DNA of 40,123 bases, taken from assembly GCA_030612585.1 (NCBI GenBank), contig JAUWNP010000020.1:1-40123 (forward strand), read 5' to 3'. Source of the stretch: Anaerolineae bacterium (lineage in GTDB: Bacteria; Chloroflexota; Anaerolineae; B4-G1). A model generated the notes under the pieces. The model was not told the origin of the DNA, ran no database searches, and worked only from the letters and a program-made list of their open reading frames with translations. The first letter of the stretch is position 1. Every line of letters starts with the position of its first letter. Below are positions 16,253 through 24,921 of the stretch, piece by piece. The position numbers and the translations under genes are program-made.

Positions 16253-19183
16253 TTAGAGTTCCTGAGGTGATGCCGGCGCTGCAAACAGAGTGCAGCGAAA
16301 ACCTGCTTCGGGGCTGGTGGCCGTCCTGTTGCCGTTGTGACGGCTGGCGCAGCGGGCGCTCCAGCGGTTGGTGGACCACGAGCCGCCTCGCAGCACCTTA
16401 ACCGCCCCCGAAGCCGGGCCATAGGGATTCTGGGAAGTGGACGAACAGGCGTAATAGTCCTCCCGGTACCAATCGGTCACCCATTCCAGCACGTTCCCTG
16501 CCATGTCTGCGCAGCCATAAGGGCTGTCCCCAGCCGGACTGTAAGCACCTACCGGCGTTGTGCCTCTTTTGTCCATTTCCCTTGTGTTGCACTTCTGGCT
16601 GTCCCCTCTGTTTCCCCAGGGATACATCCGCCCGTCGGTGCCCCGGGCTGCTTTCTCCCATTGGGCCTCCGAAGGCAGCCGGTACGGCTTGCCCGTCACC
16701 TCCGCCAGCCAGCGGCAGTAGGCCAGCGCGTCCCACCATCTCACGTTCACCACCGGGTGATTCTCTTTCCCCTCCGGAGGACGCCCCCCTTCCCAGTGCT
16801 CTGGAAACCGACGTCCGCTGGCCTCCACAAAGATAGCGTATTGGGCATTGGTGACCGGGTACTTGCCGATCCAGTACTCTGACAGGTAGATCCGAGACTG
16901 AGGCTTCTCGGATGCTGAGGCCCTTTTGTCTCGCTTCTTGCTGCCCCTCAGAAACTCGCCAGCCGGGATGCGCACCATCTCCGGTTCCAGAAAAAAGTGC
17001 ACTCGCAATAGTACCGGCACCTCTGCCATCCCTGCGTTGGAGACCACGTGAACGACCTGGCGGTGGTCGCCTGTCATCAGTTTAGCCGTTGACAAACGCA
17101 CCAGTTGCGCTTCTCCGGCCCGACAGCGGAAGGCGGCCGGCTCGACGGTCAGCCAGTCGGCCCCAGCCATCACAGCGCCAGTCAGTACGCCGGGCCCGAC
17201 GTTGCGCACCGTCAGTTCGGTGTTCTTGGCCGCCCCAGGCTGGACGAGGTCTATAGTCCCCAGGTCTATCTGCGCCGGCCCTACCTTCAAGCGAGGGGAC
17301 AGTACTCGTACATGAACACCCAGAACGGCGTGCCCGCCATTGCTTTCTACGACCAGCGCCCAGGCATGGGTCGCGTCGCCTGGTGGGAGCGCCTGCGAAT
17401 CAACATTCACTACCACCTGGACGCTGTCCCCGGCCGGCACCTTGAATCGCTCCGGCGATGCGGTCAGCCATGGCACCCGGCAGCAGACTCTTCCGATCAG
17501 GTAGCCCCGGCCGCTGTTGCGGAGGGTGAGTTTCGCCTGGGTGGTCTCTCCCTGGCCCACCGCGCCAAAATCGAGCGTGGAAACGTCTACCTGCAACACG
17601 GATGGCAGGATGTCTACCCGAACCGCCAGGTTCTGGTCACCGCTTATGCTGCGGACCTGAAGGCTACCTGGGGACTGAATCCGGCCGGCTGGCAGGCCGC
17701 TCAGGTCCGGTTTCACCGTTACCTTAGAGCGCTCTCCCGCCGCGCAGCCAAACCACCCGGGTGTGGTTTTGAGCCACGGCACCCGGCACACGACGCTGCC
17801 AAACAGGTACCCCCGCCCTGTGTTGGTGATGGTCAGGGCTACCGGTTGCCCGGTTTCCCCCACCCCCACACTTGGCAGGTCGAGCCTTTTTGGAGTGATG
17901 TCCATGACTGGCGGGGTCGCCCCCAGCGACTCCAGGAACTCCTCCAGGCCAGCGTTGCGGGCGATGTCGTCACCACTCTGCATCCGCCGGATGATAGTCT
18001 CCGCTCGAGTGGCGATCCACTCCAGTTCATCGGCCAGGCCATGCTTGTGGGCAGCGCGCAAGTGGTTCACGCCTTCGCGCAACCAGTCGGTGATGTAGCC
18101 TTTGGTGAATTGATCCACCGCCCGGCCCCAGTCGGCATCGCATACAGTCGGCAGATCGGCGGGATCGGTGGCGACGTGGTCGAAGGACAGGGTATAAGGT
18201 GCCAGCCCGACGGCGCCGGACAGGGCAGCAACTGGTGACGCAGACGGTGACGGGGAGACAGAAAACACGGTGGCTGCCTGTTCTGCCACGTCCATACTTG
18301 CAGCAGCGGGAAGCGTAGACAGAGCAGCGTCCGGGATGGATATGCCGGCCTCAACCTGGTTCAGGTGCTCGACAAACTCATCGGCCTTTTGGTAACGGTC
18401 GTCCGGGTTCTTGGCCATCGCTTTGAAGATAATTCTATCAATATCTGGCGGCAGGGCCGGGTTGAGTTGGCTGGCTATGGGAATCGGATCGTTTACATGT
18501 TTGAGAAGAACCGCCACTGCTGAGTCCGCAGCGTATGGAAGCTGGTTAGTCACCATCTGAAAGAACATGGCCCCCAATGAATAGATGTCGCTACGTGCGT
18601 CTTGTGGTTTCCCCAATCCTTGTTCGGGTGATATATAGTTGGGTGTGCCGGCTATCGCTCCGGTAGCGGTGTACTGGGGGCCACCCAGAATCTTGGCTAT
18701 GCCAAAATCTGTCAGAATCACATGATTCTCTTGATCTATCATAACGTTAGACGGTTTGACGTCCCGATGAACCATGTCACGGCCATGGGCATAAGAGAGC
18801 GCAGATGCCACGTCTCCAACGATGCGGATCGTTTCTTCTAGTGGCATGATCTTTTTGTTGGCTGCCAGTTCCTGCAATTTCGCTTGCAGGGTATAGCCAT
18901 CAATATATTCCATGACGATGTAATAGTACACGCCGTCAGTTACGTCAAAGTCGTGCACCTGCACAATGTTGGGGTGGCGGAGGTGTGCTGCTGCCTTGGC
19001 TTCATGTCGAAACCGGTCCAGAAAGTCCTTGTCTTCAACGAGGAAAGAGTGCAGTATCTTGATTGCAACGTGCCGATCTAACGCTGGGTGATAGGCCTTG
19101 TAGACCTCAGCCATTGCCCCGCGCCCGAGGAGTCCCACTATCTGGTATTTGCCGAGCGTTTTGCCGGCGAGCGAATTCACCAT
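16253..19183 (-). CDS. Ser/Thr protein kinase with Ig-like repeats and FGE-sulfatase domain
   Basis: 976 residues from ATG 19183 (MVNSLAG); an earlier in-frame start would add an unconvincing 37 residues. Kinase domain (about 13-277): glycine loop GRGAMAEVY (20-28), Lys42, HRD (139-141), DFG (159-161), a Hanks-type enzyme with all catalytic residues. Then a linker, three repeats of about 100 residues (434-730) with alternating TNTGRGYLFG/NSGRGYLIG-like cores and PWL motifs, resembling Ig-like or ASH-type beta domains, and an FGE domain (about 736-965: LPSEAQWEKAARG, GNVLEWVTDW, VLRGGSW, GFRC). No membrane helix is evident. Likely a cytosolic signalling kinase with a binding module; the C-terminus looks like an ordinary FGE domain, not a diversified one. 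Confidence 0.95.
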   Translation of the reverse strand: MVNSLAGKTLGKYQIVGLLGRGAMAEVYKAYHPALDRHVAIKILHSFLVEDKDFLDRFRHEAKAAAHLRHPNIVQVHDFDVTDGVYYYIVMEYIDGYTLQAKLQELAANKKIMPLEETIRIVGDVASALSYAHGRDMVHRDVKPSNVMIDQENHVILTDFGIAKILGGPQYTATGAIAGTPNYISPEQGLGKPQDARSDIYSLGAMFFQMVTNQLPYAADSAVAVLLKHVNDPIPIASQLNPALPPDIDRIIFKAMAKNPDDRYQKADEFVEHLNQVEAGISIPDAALSTLPAAASMDVAEQAATVFSVSPSPSASPVAALSGAVGLAPYTLSFDHVATDPADLPTVCDADWGRAVDQFTKGYITDWLREGVNHLRAAHKHGLADELEWIATRAETIIRRMQSGDDIARNAGLEEFLESLGATPPVMDITPKRLDLPSVGVGETGQPVALTITNTGRGYLFGSVVCRVPWLKTTPGWFGCAAGERSKVTVKPDLSGLPAGRIQSPGSLQVRSISGDQNLAVRVDILPSVLQVDVSTLDFGAVGQGETTQAKLTLRNSGRGYLIGRVCCRVPWLTASPERFKVPAGDSVQVVVNVDSQALPPGDATHAWALVVESNGGHAVLGVHVRVLSPRLKVGPAQIDLGTIDLVQPGAAKNTELTVRNVGPGVLTGAVMAGADWLTVEPAAFRCRAGEAQLVRLSTAKLMTGDHRQVVHVVSNAGMAEVPVLLRVHFFLEPEMVRIPAGEFLRGSKKRDKRASASEKPQSRIYLSEYWIGKYPVTNAQYAIFVEASGRRFPEHWEGGRPPEGKENHPVVNVRWWDALAYCRWLAEVTGKPYRLPSEAQWEKAARGTDGRMYPWGNRGDSQKCNTREMDKRGTTPVGAYSPAGDSPYGCADMAGNVLEWVTDWYREDYYACSSTSQNPYGPASGAVKVLRGGSWSTNRWSARCASRHNGNRTATSPEAGFRCTLFAAPASPQEL

Positions 19184-19282
19184 GCTGCTCTTGTTATCTC
19201 CGGTGTGTGGTTGGGACTTGCATGACAAAACGATTTGGCACAGGATGCTGCTCTGATGCCAATTACAGACTATCCTCTTTCC

Positions 19283-19394
19283 GTATCTTCTCAATATTCA
19301 GGGGGGGATGACGACTGTAGGGCGGTTTTGCTAACCGCCGTCCGGTCGGATAGCAAATCCGACCTACACCCGCCCCAAGTTTTTGAGAAGATAC
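19283..19394. mobile_element. 112-bp MITE, copy 1
   Basis: Terminal inverted repeats GTATCTTCTCAA (19283-19294) and its complement (19383-19394), with two internal hairpins (GGCGGTT/AACCGCC and GTCGGAT/ATCCGAC). Identical over all 112 bp to the copy at 34146-34257. Flanks CTCTTTCC and CTCTTTCG look like an 8-bp target duplication with one change. The rest of the 19184-19528 interval holds no gene that I can see. Confidence 0.9.
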
Positions 19395-19528
19395 CTCTTT
19401 CGTGTGTTGGTGACGCTGCAAGTAGCCCGCTCTGTCGTTTATCTATCCAAACCCAGTATAAGTCAGAATCGGTGTTCTCAGGGTTTCACTTGCGTTACGA
19501 TTTCGTTGCGCGGCGTCGGTCGCTGGCT

Positions 19529-20857
19529 TTATTGCCCAATCGCCCGATCAATTGCCTGGCTCACCGCCAGGTAGTCGGCTGGCAACTCCAGCGGCGGGTT
19601 GGCGTGGCGGGAGACGACGTCCTCCAACGTTTGGTCGTGATAGCCGACTTTGAAATTGGTGAACTTGAGGCCGTGCGCGGTCGAAATGACCACGACCCGA
19701 TCGGATGGTTCGATCTCTCGGCGTTCCACCAGCTTGAGAAGAACAGCCAGCGTTACGCCGGTATGTGGGCAGCAATACATCCCTGTCCGATCGGCGCGGG
19801 CGGTCGCGTCCGCCAGTTCGTCCTCACTGGCCTGCCCGACGATTCCGTCAAAGGCTCGCAGCACCCTTACCGCCCGCTCGTAACTGACCGGCGCGCCGAT
19901 CTGGATGGCGCTGGCTAGCGTCTTTTGTGCGGTCACCGGTCGGTACTCTTCGAATCCCCTCAGGTAACTCAGATAGAGCGGGTTGGCGTTTGCGGCCTGG
20001 GCACAGGCGATGCGCGGCAGTCTGTTTATCAGCCCCAGATTCTTCATCATCAGAAAGCCCTTGCCCAGCGCGCTGACGTTGCCCAAATTGCCCGCTGGAA
20101 TAATGATCCAGTCTGGTATCTCCCAATCGAATTGCTGAACGATCTCGATCCCAACCGTTTTCTGCCCCTCCATGCGCAGCGAGTTCATCGAGTTTGCCAG
20201 GTAAATGGTCGGGTCGGCAGTTAGTTCCTGCACAGTCTGCATACAGCCGTCGAAATCGGTGTCGAGCGCCAACACCAGCGCGCCGTTGGCGATAGGCTGG
20301 ACCAGTTGCGCGATGGAGACCTTGCCCCGAGGCAGCAAGATGACAGCGGGGATGCCGGCCGCAGCCGCGTAGGCAGCCAGCGCCGCCGACGTGTCGCCGG
20401 TGGAGGCGCAGGCCACCGCCCGGATCGGCTTCCCGTCGGCGATCATCTGCCGTACCACCGACACCAGGACCGTCATACCCAGGTCCTTGAATGAGCCGGT
20501 GTGGCTGTTACCGCACAACTTGACCCACAGGTCGGGCACGCCAATTTCCTGCCCCAGTCGCTCCGCCCAAAAGCAATTTGTGTGTCCCTCGTACATAGAG
20601 ACGACTTTCTCGTTCTCCACCTGGGGGCAAACCCACTCCTTCTTGCCCCACACGCCGCTGCCGTAGGGCCACTCGTTCGTCCGCGTCCGTTGGTCGAAGA
20701 GTCGCATCCACGCGGCTGCGCTGCGGTTCTTCAGCGCTTCCAGATCGTGCTCCACGTCCAATAGCCCGCCGCAGTCCTCGCAGCGGTAGACGACGTCGTA
20801 GATGGAGTAACGGCGGCCGCAGCCACGGATACACTCGAACCAACTATGGTAAGTCAT
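19529..20857 (-). CDS. thrC: threonine synthase
   Basis: 442 residues, usual length for the PLP-dependent enzyme that turns O-phosphohomoserine into threonine. The N-terminus carries a zinc-ribbon-like set (Cys9, Cys13, Cys26, Cys29) as in many bacterial and archaeal ThrC proteins. PLP Lys124 lies in SFKDLG, followed by [15 protein letters not shown], and the phosphate-loop motif [13 protein letters not shown]. It has its own promoter about 100 bp upstream and no T-box of its own, unlike the hom operon that ends just upstream on the same strand. The MITE copy 1 is inserted downstream of its stop. Confidence 0.97.
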   Translation of the reverse strand: MTYHSWFECIRGCGRRYSIYDVVYRCEDCGGLLDVEHDLEALKNRSAAAWMRLFDQRTRTNEWPYGSGVWGKKEWVCPQVENEKVVSMYEGHTNCFWAERLGQEIGVPDLWVKLCGNSHTGSFKDLGMTVLVSVVRQMIADGKPIRAVACASTGDTSAALAAYAAAAGIPAVILLPRGKVSIAQLVQPIANGALVLALDTDFDGCMQTVQELTADPTIYLANSMNSLRMEGQKTVGIEIVQQFDWEIPDWIIIPAGNLGNVSALGKGFLMMKNLGLINRLPRIACAQAANANPLYLSYLRGFEEYRPVTAQKTLASAIQIGAPVSYERAVRVLRAFDGIVGQASEDELADATARADRTGMYCCPHTGVTLAVLLKLVERREIEPSDRVVVISTAHGLKFTNFKVGYHDQTLEDVVSRHANPPLELPADYLAVSQAIDRAIGQ

Positions 20858-20957
20858 GGGGAAAACAAATGTTCAGTTGAGTTGAAACGTATTTCCTGAC
20901 TTCCTCATATACTTCATTGTGAGGTCTGCCAGCATCAACAAAGTGAATGTATGGTTA

Positions 20958-20986
20958 ATTATAGTAGCGAATTTGCTAACCTGCAA
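20958..20986 (-). promoter_or_regulatory. probable thrC promoter
   Basis: Minus strand: -35 TTGCAG (20981-20986), 17-bp spacer, perfect -10 TATAAT (20958-20963). The leader to the ATG at 20857 is about 95 nt; I see no T-box or other known riboswitch in it. Confidence 0.65.
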
Positions 20987-21001
20987 CCTGTCGACCGGTG
21001 C

Positions 21002-21041
21002 AGGTCATTGTTCATTGGCTCATTGGTTCATTGTTCATTTC
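21002..21041. repeat. CATTGGTTCATTGTTCATT array at the 3' end of the HAD-like gene
   Basis: Runs of TTCATTG/CATTGGCT units. The HAD-like gene's stop (21028-21030 on minus) and its last codons (GNEQ) are read from it. The same sequence type ends the ABC ATPase gene. Confidence 0.75.
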
Positions 21042-22176
21042 CTACGGCGTGGGTCTCCACTCGATGGATAGCACGATAGCCCTGGGCCGCCAGGTCGTCC
21101 GTCGGGATAGAGGCCTCGTCGGGCTTGTCCGAAAGGCCGAAAAGCAGCACGCCCCGCTCCCGCCAGGCCAACGCCATCTCCCGCACCTCCTGCGTGATCA
21201 CGATCTCCTGCTCCAGCAACCCCGCCACCGGTACGCCGTCGTCCAGCCAGCCCATACGTTCAACGGTGGCCTGGTACTCGTTGTAGCGGAAGGCTTTGAA
21301 GGGTGTGGGGTCGCCCTGCTGCACCAGGGCATAAACGCTGCTGTGGATACGGCGCAGGTTGGTGGAGAGTTCCGTAGCGCGGTCGTCAACCTCGATGATG
21401 AACTGCTCGAAGTTCTTCAGCCGCCCGGTGCGTACATCGGCCACCAGCGGCCCCAGCGCGCACAGGCCGCTGCCCAGGATCAGGCAGACGTAGGCCAGAT
21501 AGTCCTGGTTGTCGGCGGTGAAGGGGTGGAACTCGGGCTGGTTGAGGCGGTCATAGGCGGCCTGAAAGTTCTCTGCATCGAAACCTTCCCCCAGTAAATC
21601 GCCGACGGTGCGGCGCACCGCCTCGACCCGCGCCCGGTCAATGACGTGGTCGTTGCGCCCGCGCGCGCCCAGCGCCGTCTTGTCCAGATCAACGATCACT
21701 GCCGTCCGCTCGTCCAGCGGGAAACGGTGCTGGCGGCAGTAGTCGTCGAAGTCCGAAAGCGCCGGCCAGCGGTTCGCCAGATAGAGCGTGCCCCCATCCT
21801 GTTCGACGATCTCCACGCGCGCGGGCTCGCCTCGCTCGGCCCCGATGAACGCCAGACCCGGCCAGCCCCCGGCGCGGCATAAGTTGGCAAAGGCGGCACC
21901 ATCGTTCATCCACGTGTCTCCTACGTAGATCAACCGCTCGATGGGAGTGCCGGGCGCATCCAGCCCCCGTGCCCGCCGCAGCAGGTGAACCATAACGCGA
22001 GCATACTCCGGCTGGCTCTTGCGCGGGATGAGATCTTCTGGTAACCCCACCTGGGGCCGAATCTCCGCCAGCGGTGGCAATCGGGGATCGAGCGGCACCA
22101 GGTTACGGTAGACAACCAGGTCGCCCAGAAATTCATAGACAGACGTATGGCCGTAGTTTCTCATTGGACGTAGCAT
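21028..22176 (-). CDS. HAD-like protein of unknown function
   Basis: 382 residues. Two phosphatase-like elements appear in unusual order: YVGDTWMNDGAA (85-94), reminiscent of HAD motif IV, comes before VIVDLDKTALG (160-170), which matches HAD motif I with two aspartates and Thr. A late segment LLFGLSDKPDEAS resembles motif II or III. It may be two HAD-like half-domains or a permuted one. Activity cannot be stated. The ATG at 22176 is 6 nt after the GNAT gene stop, so it is the last gene of the operon that starts at hom. Its final codons come from a repeat array. I am fairly sure it is a gene and less sure of the fold. Confidence 0.65.
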   Translation of the reverse strand: MLRPMRNYGHTSVYEFLGDLVVYRNLVPLDPRLPPLAEIRPQVGLPEDLIPRKSQPEYARVMVHLLRRARGLDAPGTPIERLIYVGDTWMNDGAAFANLCRAGGWPGLAFIGAERGEPARVEIVEQDGGTLYLANRWPALSDFDDYCRQHRFPLDERTAVIVDLDKTALGARGRNDHVIDRARVEAVRRTVGDLLGEGFDAENFQAAYDRLNQPEFHPFTADNQDYLAYVCLILGSGLCALGPLVADVRTGRLKNFEQFIIEVDDRATELSTNLRRIHSSVYALVQQGDPTPFKAFRYNEYQATVERMGWLDDGVPVAGLLEQEIVITQEVREMALAWRERGVLLFGLSDKPDEASIPTDDLAAQGYRAIHRVETHAVGNEQ

Positions 22177-22182
22177 CTCATT

Positions 22183-22887
22183 TCATTCCATCGGTTTAAC
22201 AAACCAGTAATACTCGCCATGCACGCTTGCCGTTTCTCGCAAGTCGGTTGCCAAAAGGTGTTCCTCATCCACGGGAATCAATGCACCTGTATTCAGGCGA
22301 CCATCTCTTGCTATCATTGAGCGTGCTGTTTTTACTGCCTGCCGCTGTTCTTCTATGGTCAATCCCTCTGAAGTTAGTCCTTCTATCCATAAGCCGCGAT
22401 AAGTCAGCGTATCCATAGGCAAAAGGGTCACATTTCTGGCATACGCAATTGGATTATCGCTAGGATCTGGAGTCCACAAAAGAAGTTTGTGAATCCTCCA
22501 GTCCGTCGTAAAACCTGCGTTTTCAAAGGTCTTTTGGCTGGCGATGTTATTCACACGCACTATTGCACGCGCTACAGAGACGTTATGTATCGTGGCAGCC
22601 TGACATGTCTTCATAACCAGTTTTTGTCCTAGATGCTCTCCTTGACTAGCACGTTTTACTGCGACTAAATCAACCTCCCAACGACGATCACCATCTTTGC
22701 CTGTGGTCAGAAACGCTGAGACGAATCCAGCGATGTCGTCTTTATCTGCTGCAACCCAGAGTGCGCAAGTGTCATCTTTTATCTGGGCCTCGCATATATC
22801 GGTCAGGATATCCTGCGTCCAGACGTCGTAAACGACAGTTGCTATTCCCTTTATGTCAGTTGAGGCGGCTTTACGAAGATTGGTCAT
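22183..22887 (-). CDS. GNAT-family acetyltransferase
   Basis: 234 residues. GNAT core in the N-terminal 140 residues: VDLVAVKRASQGEHLGQKLV (acetyl-CoA loop, QGEHLG standing in for the usual R/QxxGxG/A), and NNIASQKTFENAGF, a typical last-strand motif. The C-terminal 95 residues (about 140-234) are a separate small domain I do not recognise. The gene starts 5 nt after the epimerase stop and is followed 6 nt later by the HAD-like gene, so all three are co-transcribed. Substrate unknown. Its AT-richer codons stand out from asd and lysC upstream. Confidence 0.85.
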   Translation of the reverse strand: MTNLRKAASTDIKGIATVVYDVWTQDILTDICEAQIKDDTCALWVAADKDDIAGFVSAFLTTGKDGDRRWEVDLVAVKRASQGEHLGQKLVMKTCQAATIHNVSVARAIVRVNNIASQKTFENAGFTTDWRIHKLLLWTPDPSDNPIAYARNVTLLPMDTLTYRGLWIEGLTSEGLTIEEQRQAVKTARSMIARDGRLNTGALIPVDEEHLLATDLRETASVHGEYYWFVKPME

Positions 22888-22892
22888 TGTCT

Positions 22893-23846
22893 CTAGAAGT
22901 CTATCTTACCAAGAATGTCCTGCTTGTACCACTCAACTGTTTTCTCCACACCTTCTTTCAGCGTAGTAGTTGGGTTGTAGCCCAATAGCCGGCGCGCTTT
23001 TTCGATATTGGCGTGTGTCTTTGACTGGTCTCCCGGCCTCCTGGGAGCCATTATTATCCGGGCTGGTTTGCCGATGACCTCCTCCACAGTTCTTATCCCC
23101 TCTTCTGTGGTGAGGGTGATGTCTGTTCCGATGTTGAAAATCTCACCGATGCACCTGTCAAAGTTGTCCAGGGCTGCCACCAGCCCATCTATGGCGTCCC
23201 CGATGTAAGTGTAACTTCGTAGGTGGTGTTCGCTGCCTTCACACAGGGGAAATTCTCTATCTTCGAGAATGCAGCGAATCAGTTTGGAGTACAGTTTGTC
23301 GGGTCGCTCACGCGGTCCATATACGGAGAATAGCCGCAACGAACAAGCCGGAGACCCTTGATCTCGCGTGCAGGCAAGCGTGAGCTGTTCTGCGGCAAGT
23401 TTGGTGACGCCGTAATATGACGTGGGTTTGGGCTCTGTCGTCTCATCCCCGCTGGCGTCGGCTCCGTAGACGGATGACGTGGAGATATTGATGAACCCTC
23501 GAAACGAAGGGCTTTGTTTTACAGCCTCCAGCAGCCGGTGCGTTGCCGTGATGTTGTTTCTCACGTATGTCTCAAATGTGGTCGTGGCAGATATCCCAGG
23601 CTGTGCGGCCACGTGATACACGATTTCGACGTCGTTGACGACTGCGCTGAGGTCGTCTTCTGTCAGATCAAGGGGGAGAAACACGACGCCCTTGTCCTTT
23701 ACCTGACTTGCATTGAGCTCCTTAAGCGCTCTGGCGTAGTAATTTGTGAAGCAATCCAGTCCTTGCACAGAATGGCCCAGGTCAATCAATCGCTCCGCTA
23801 AGTGAGACCCGATGAAGCCTGCTGCTCCTGTTACGAGAATGTTCAT
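22893..23846 (-). CDS. NAD-dependent sugar-nucleotide epimerase/dehydratase (SDR)
   Basis: 317 residues, an extended short-chain dehydrogenase. NAD loop GAAGFIGSHLAERL (7-20), STSSVYG with the catalytic Ser/Thr, YYGVTK with the Tyr-xxx-Lys pair, and RLFSVYGPRERPD as in UDP-glucose/UDP-glucuronate 4-epimerases. It makes activated sugars for cell-surface glycans. It lies 25 nt downstream of asd and upstream of the GNAT gene, in an amino-acid operon where such an enzyme is unexpected. Its codons (more A/T) resemble the GNAT gene. Confidence 0.93.
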   Translation of the reverse strand: MNILVTGAAGFIGSHLAERLIDLGHSVQGLDCFTNYYARALKELNASQVKDKGVVFLPLDLTEDDLSAVVNDVEIVYHVAAQPGISATTTFETYVRNNITATHRLLEAVKQSPSFRGFINISTSSVYGADASGDETTEPKPTSYYGVTKLAAEQLTLACTRDQGSPACSLRLFSVYGPRERPDKLYSKLIRCILEDREFPLCEGSEHHLRSYTYIGDAIDGLVAALDNFDRCIGEIFNIGTDITLTTEEGIRTVEEVIGKPARIIMAPRRPGDQSKTHANIEKARRLLGYNPTTTLKEGVEKTVEWYKQDILGKIDF

Positions 23847-23871
23847 GGGGAAGCCTCCTGGTTGAACCGTT

Positions 23872-24921
23872 TCACTTGATGTATCCCTCAGTCACGAGCA
23901 ACTCAGCATTGAGGATGGACCCACTGGCCGCACCGCGCAGCGTGTTGTGGGAGACGCTGACCAAGCGCAGGTCCAGGAGCGGGCACTCCCGCACGCGCCC
24001 CACTGTCACTGCCATGCCCCTCTCGGCGTCCCGGTCCCGGCGGGGTTGGGGGCGGTCCGGCTCGCGGCGGACGATGAGGGGATGCTCCGGCGCGCTGGGC
24101 AGTTCGCGCACCACGTCCGGGCCACGGAAGTTGGCCAGCGCAACGATTGCCTCCTTGACGGTTGGCTGCTTCTCGAAACCCAGCGAGAGGCAGACTGTGT
24201 GGCCGTCCAGCACCGGCACGCGGTTCGCCTGGGCGCTGACGATGACAGGGGCCTCGACCCGCCGGTCATCCACCACGCGACTCAGCAGCAGCCGTGTCTC
24301 CCGCTCGATCTTTTCCTCCTCGCCGCCGATGTAGGGCAGGACGTTATTGAGGACGTCGAGGGAAGCGACGCCGGGGTAGCCGGCCCCGGAGATAGCCTGC
24401 ATGGTGGCAACAAAGACCTTGCGCAGGCCAAAGGCGTCGTCCAGCGGCTTGAGCGGCATCACGATCCCAGTGGTGGTGCAGTTGGGGCTGGTGACGATAA
24501 AGCCCGGCCAGCCGCGCTCGGCCCGCTGCCGCTTGATGAGCGCCGTGTGGTCACCGTTGATCTCCGGGATGACCAGTGGGACGTCCGGTTCGTAGCGAAA
24601 GGCGGAGGCATTGGAGCAGACGGCATAGCCGGCCTGGGCAAAGATGGGCTCGACCTCGTGGGCGACGGAAGATGGCAGCGCCGAAAAGACAAGCCGGGCT
24701 GGGATATCCGGCTCCAGTGGGCTGACGGTCATCTCGCTGGCAGAAGGCGGCGGGTCGCCGGGAATGACCCAGCGGCAGGCGTCAGCGTAACGGCGGCCGG
24801 CGCTCCGGTCCGACGCAGCCAGCGCCGCGATCTCGAACCAGGGATGGCCAGACAGGAGTTGGACGAAGCGCTGCCCGACCGCACCGGTCGCGCCCAGGAT
24901 GACGACAGGTATTCTATCCAT
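23872..24921 (-). CDS. asd: aspartate-semialdehyde dehydrogenase
   Basis: 349 residues. NADP loop GATGAVGQRF (10-19), catalytic cysteine in SPNCTTTG (Cys148), substrate-binding QAISGAGYPG and HNTLRGAASG. Length and motifs fit the archaeal/fungal-type Asd branch, somewhat larger in the insert EEEKIERET. It reduces aspartyl phosphate to aspartate semialdehyde for Lys, Met and Thr synthesis. Its ATG overlaps the lysC stop by 8 nt, showing translational coupling. The segment REPDRPQPRRDRDAERG is the conserved end loop preceding MAVTVGRVRE. Confidence 0.97.
   Translation of the reverse strand: MDRIPVVILGATGAVGQRFVQLLSGHPWFEIAALAASDRSAGRRYADACRWVIPGDPPPSASEMTVSPLEPDIPARLVFSALPSSVAHEVEPIFAQAGYAVCSNASAFRYEPDVPLVIPEINGDHTALIKRQRAERGWPGFIVTSPNCTTTGIVMPLKPLDDAFGLRKVFVATMQAISGAGYPGVASLDVLNNVLPYIGGEEEKIERETRLLLSRVVDDRRVEAPVIVSAQANRVPVLDGHTVCLSLGFEKQPTVKEAIVALANFRGPDVVRELPSAPEHPLIVRREPDRPQPRRDRDAERGMAVTVGRVRECPLLDLRLVSVSHNTLRGAASGSILNAELLVTEGYIK

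Noticed and set aside
16253..16400. The kinase-FGE C-terminus as a second DGR variable region
   Set aside because: It reads VLRGGSW...GFRC with ordinary FGE residues and no NNC-type replacement pattern.
19232..19259. TTGGCA...TGCCAA inverted repeat upstream of the kinase gene as an operator
   Set aside because: Only 6-bp arms around a 16-bp spacer; likely chance.
20858..21001. T-box or riboswitch in the thrC leader
   Set aside because: No T-box sequence, terminator or other known motif seen.
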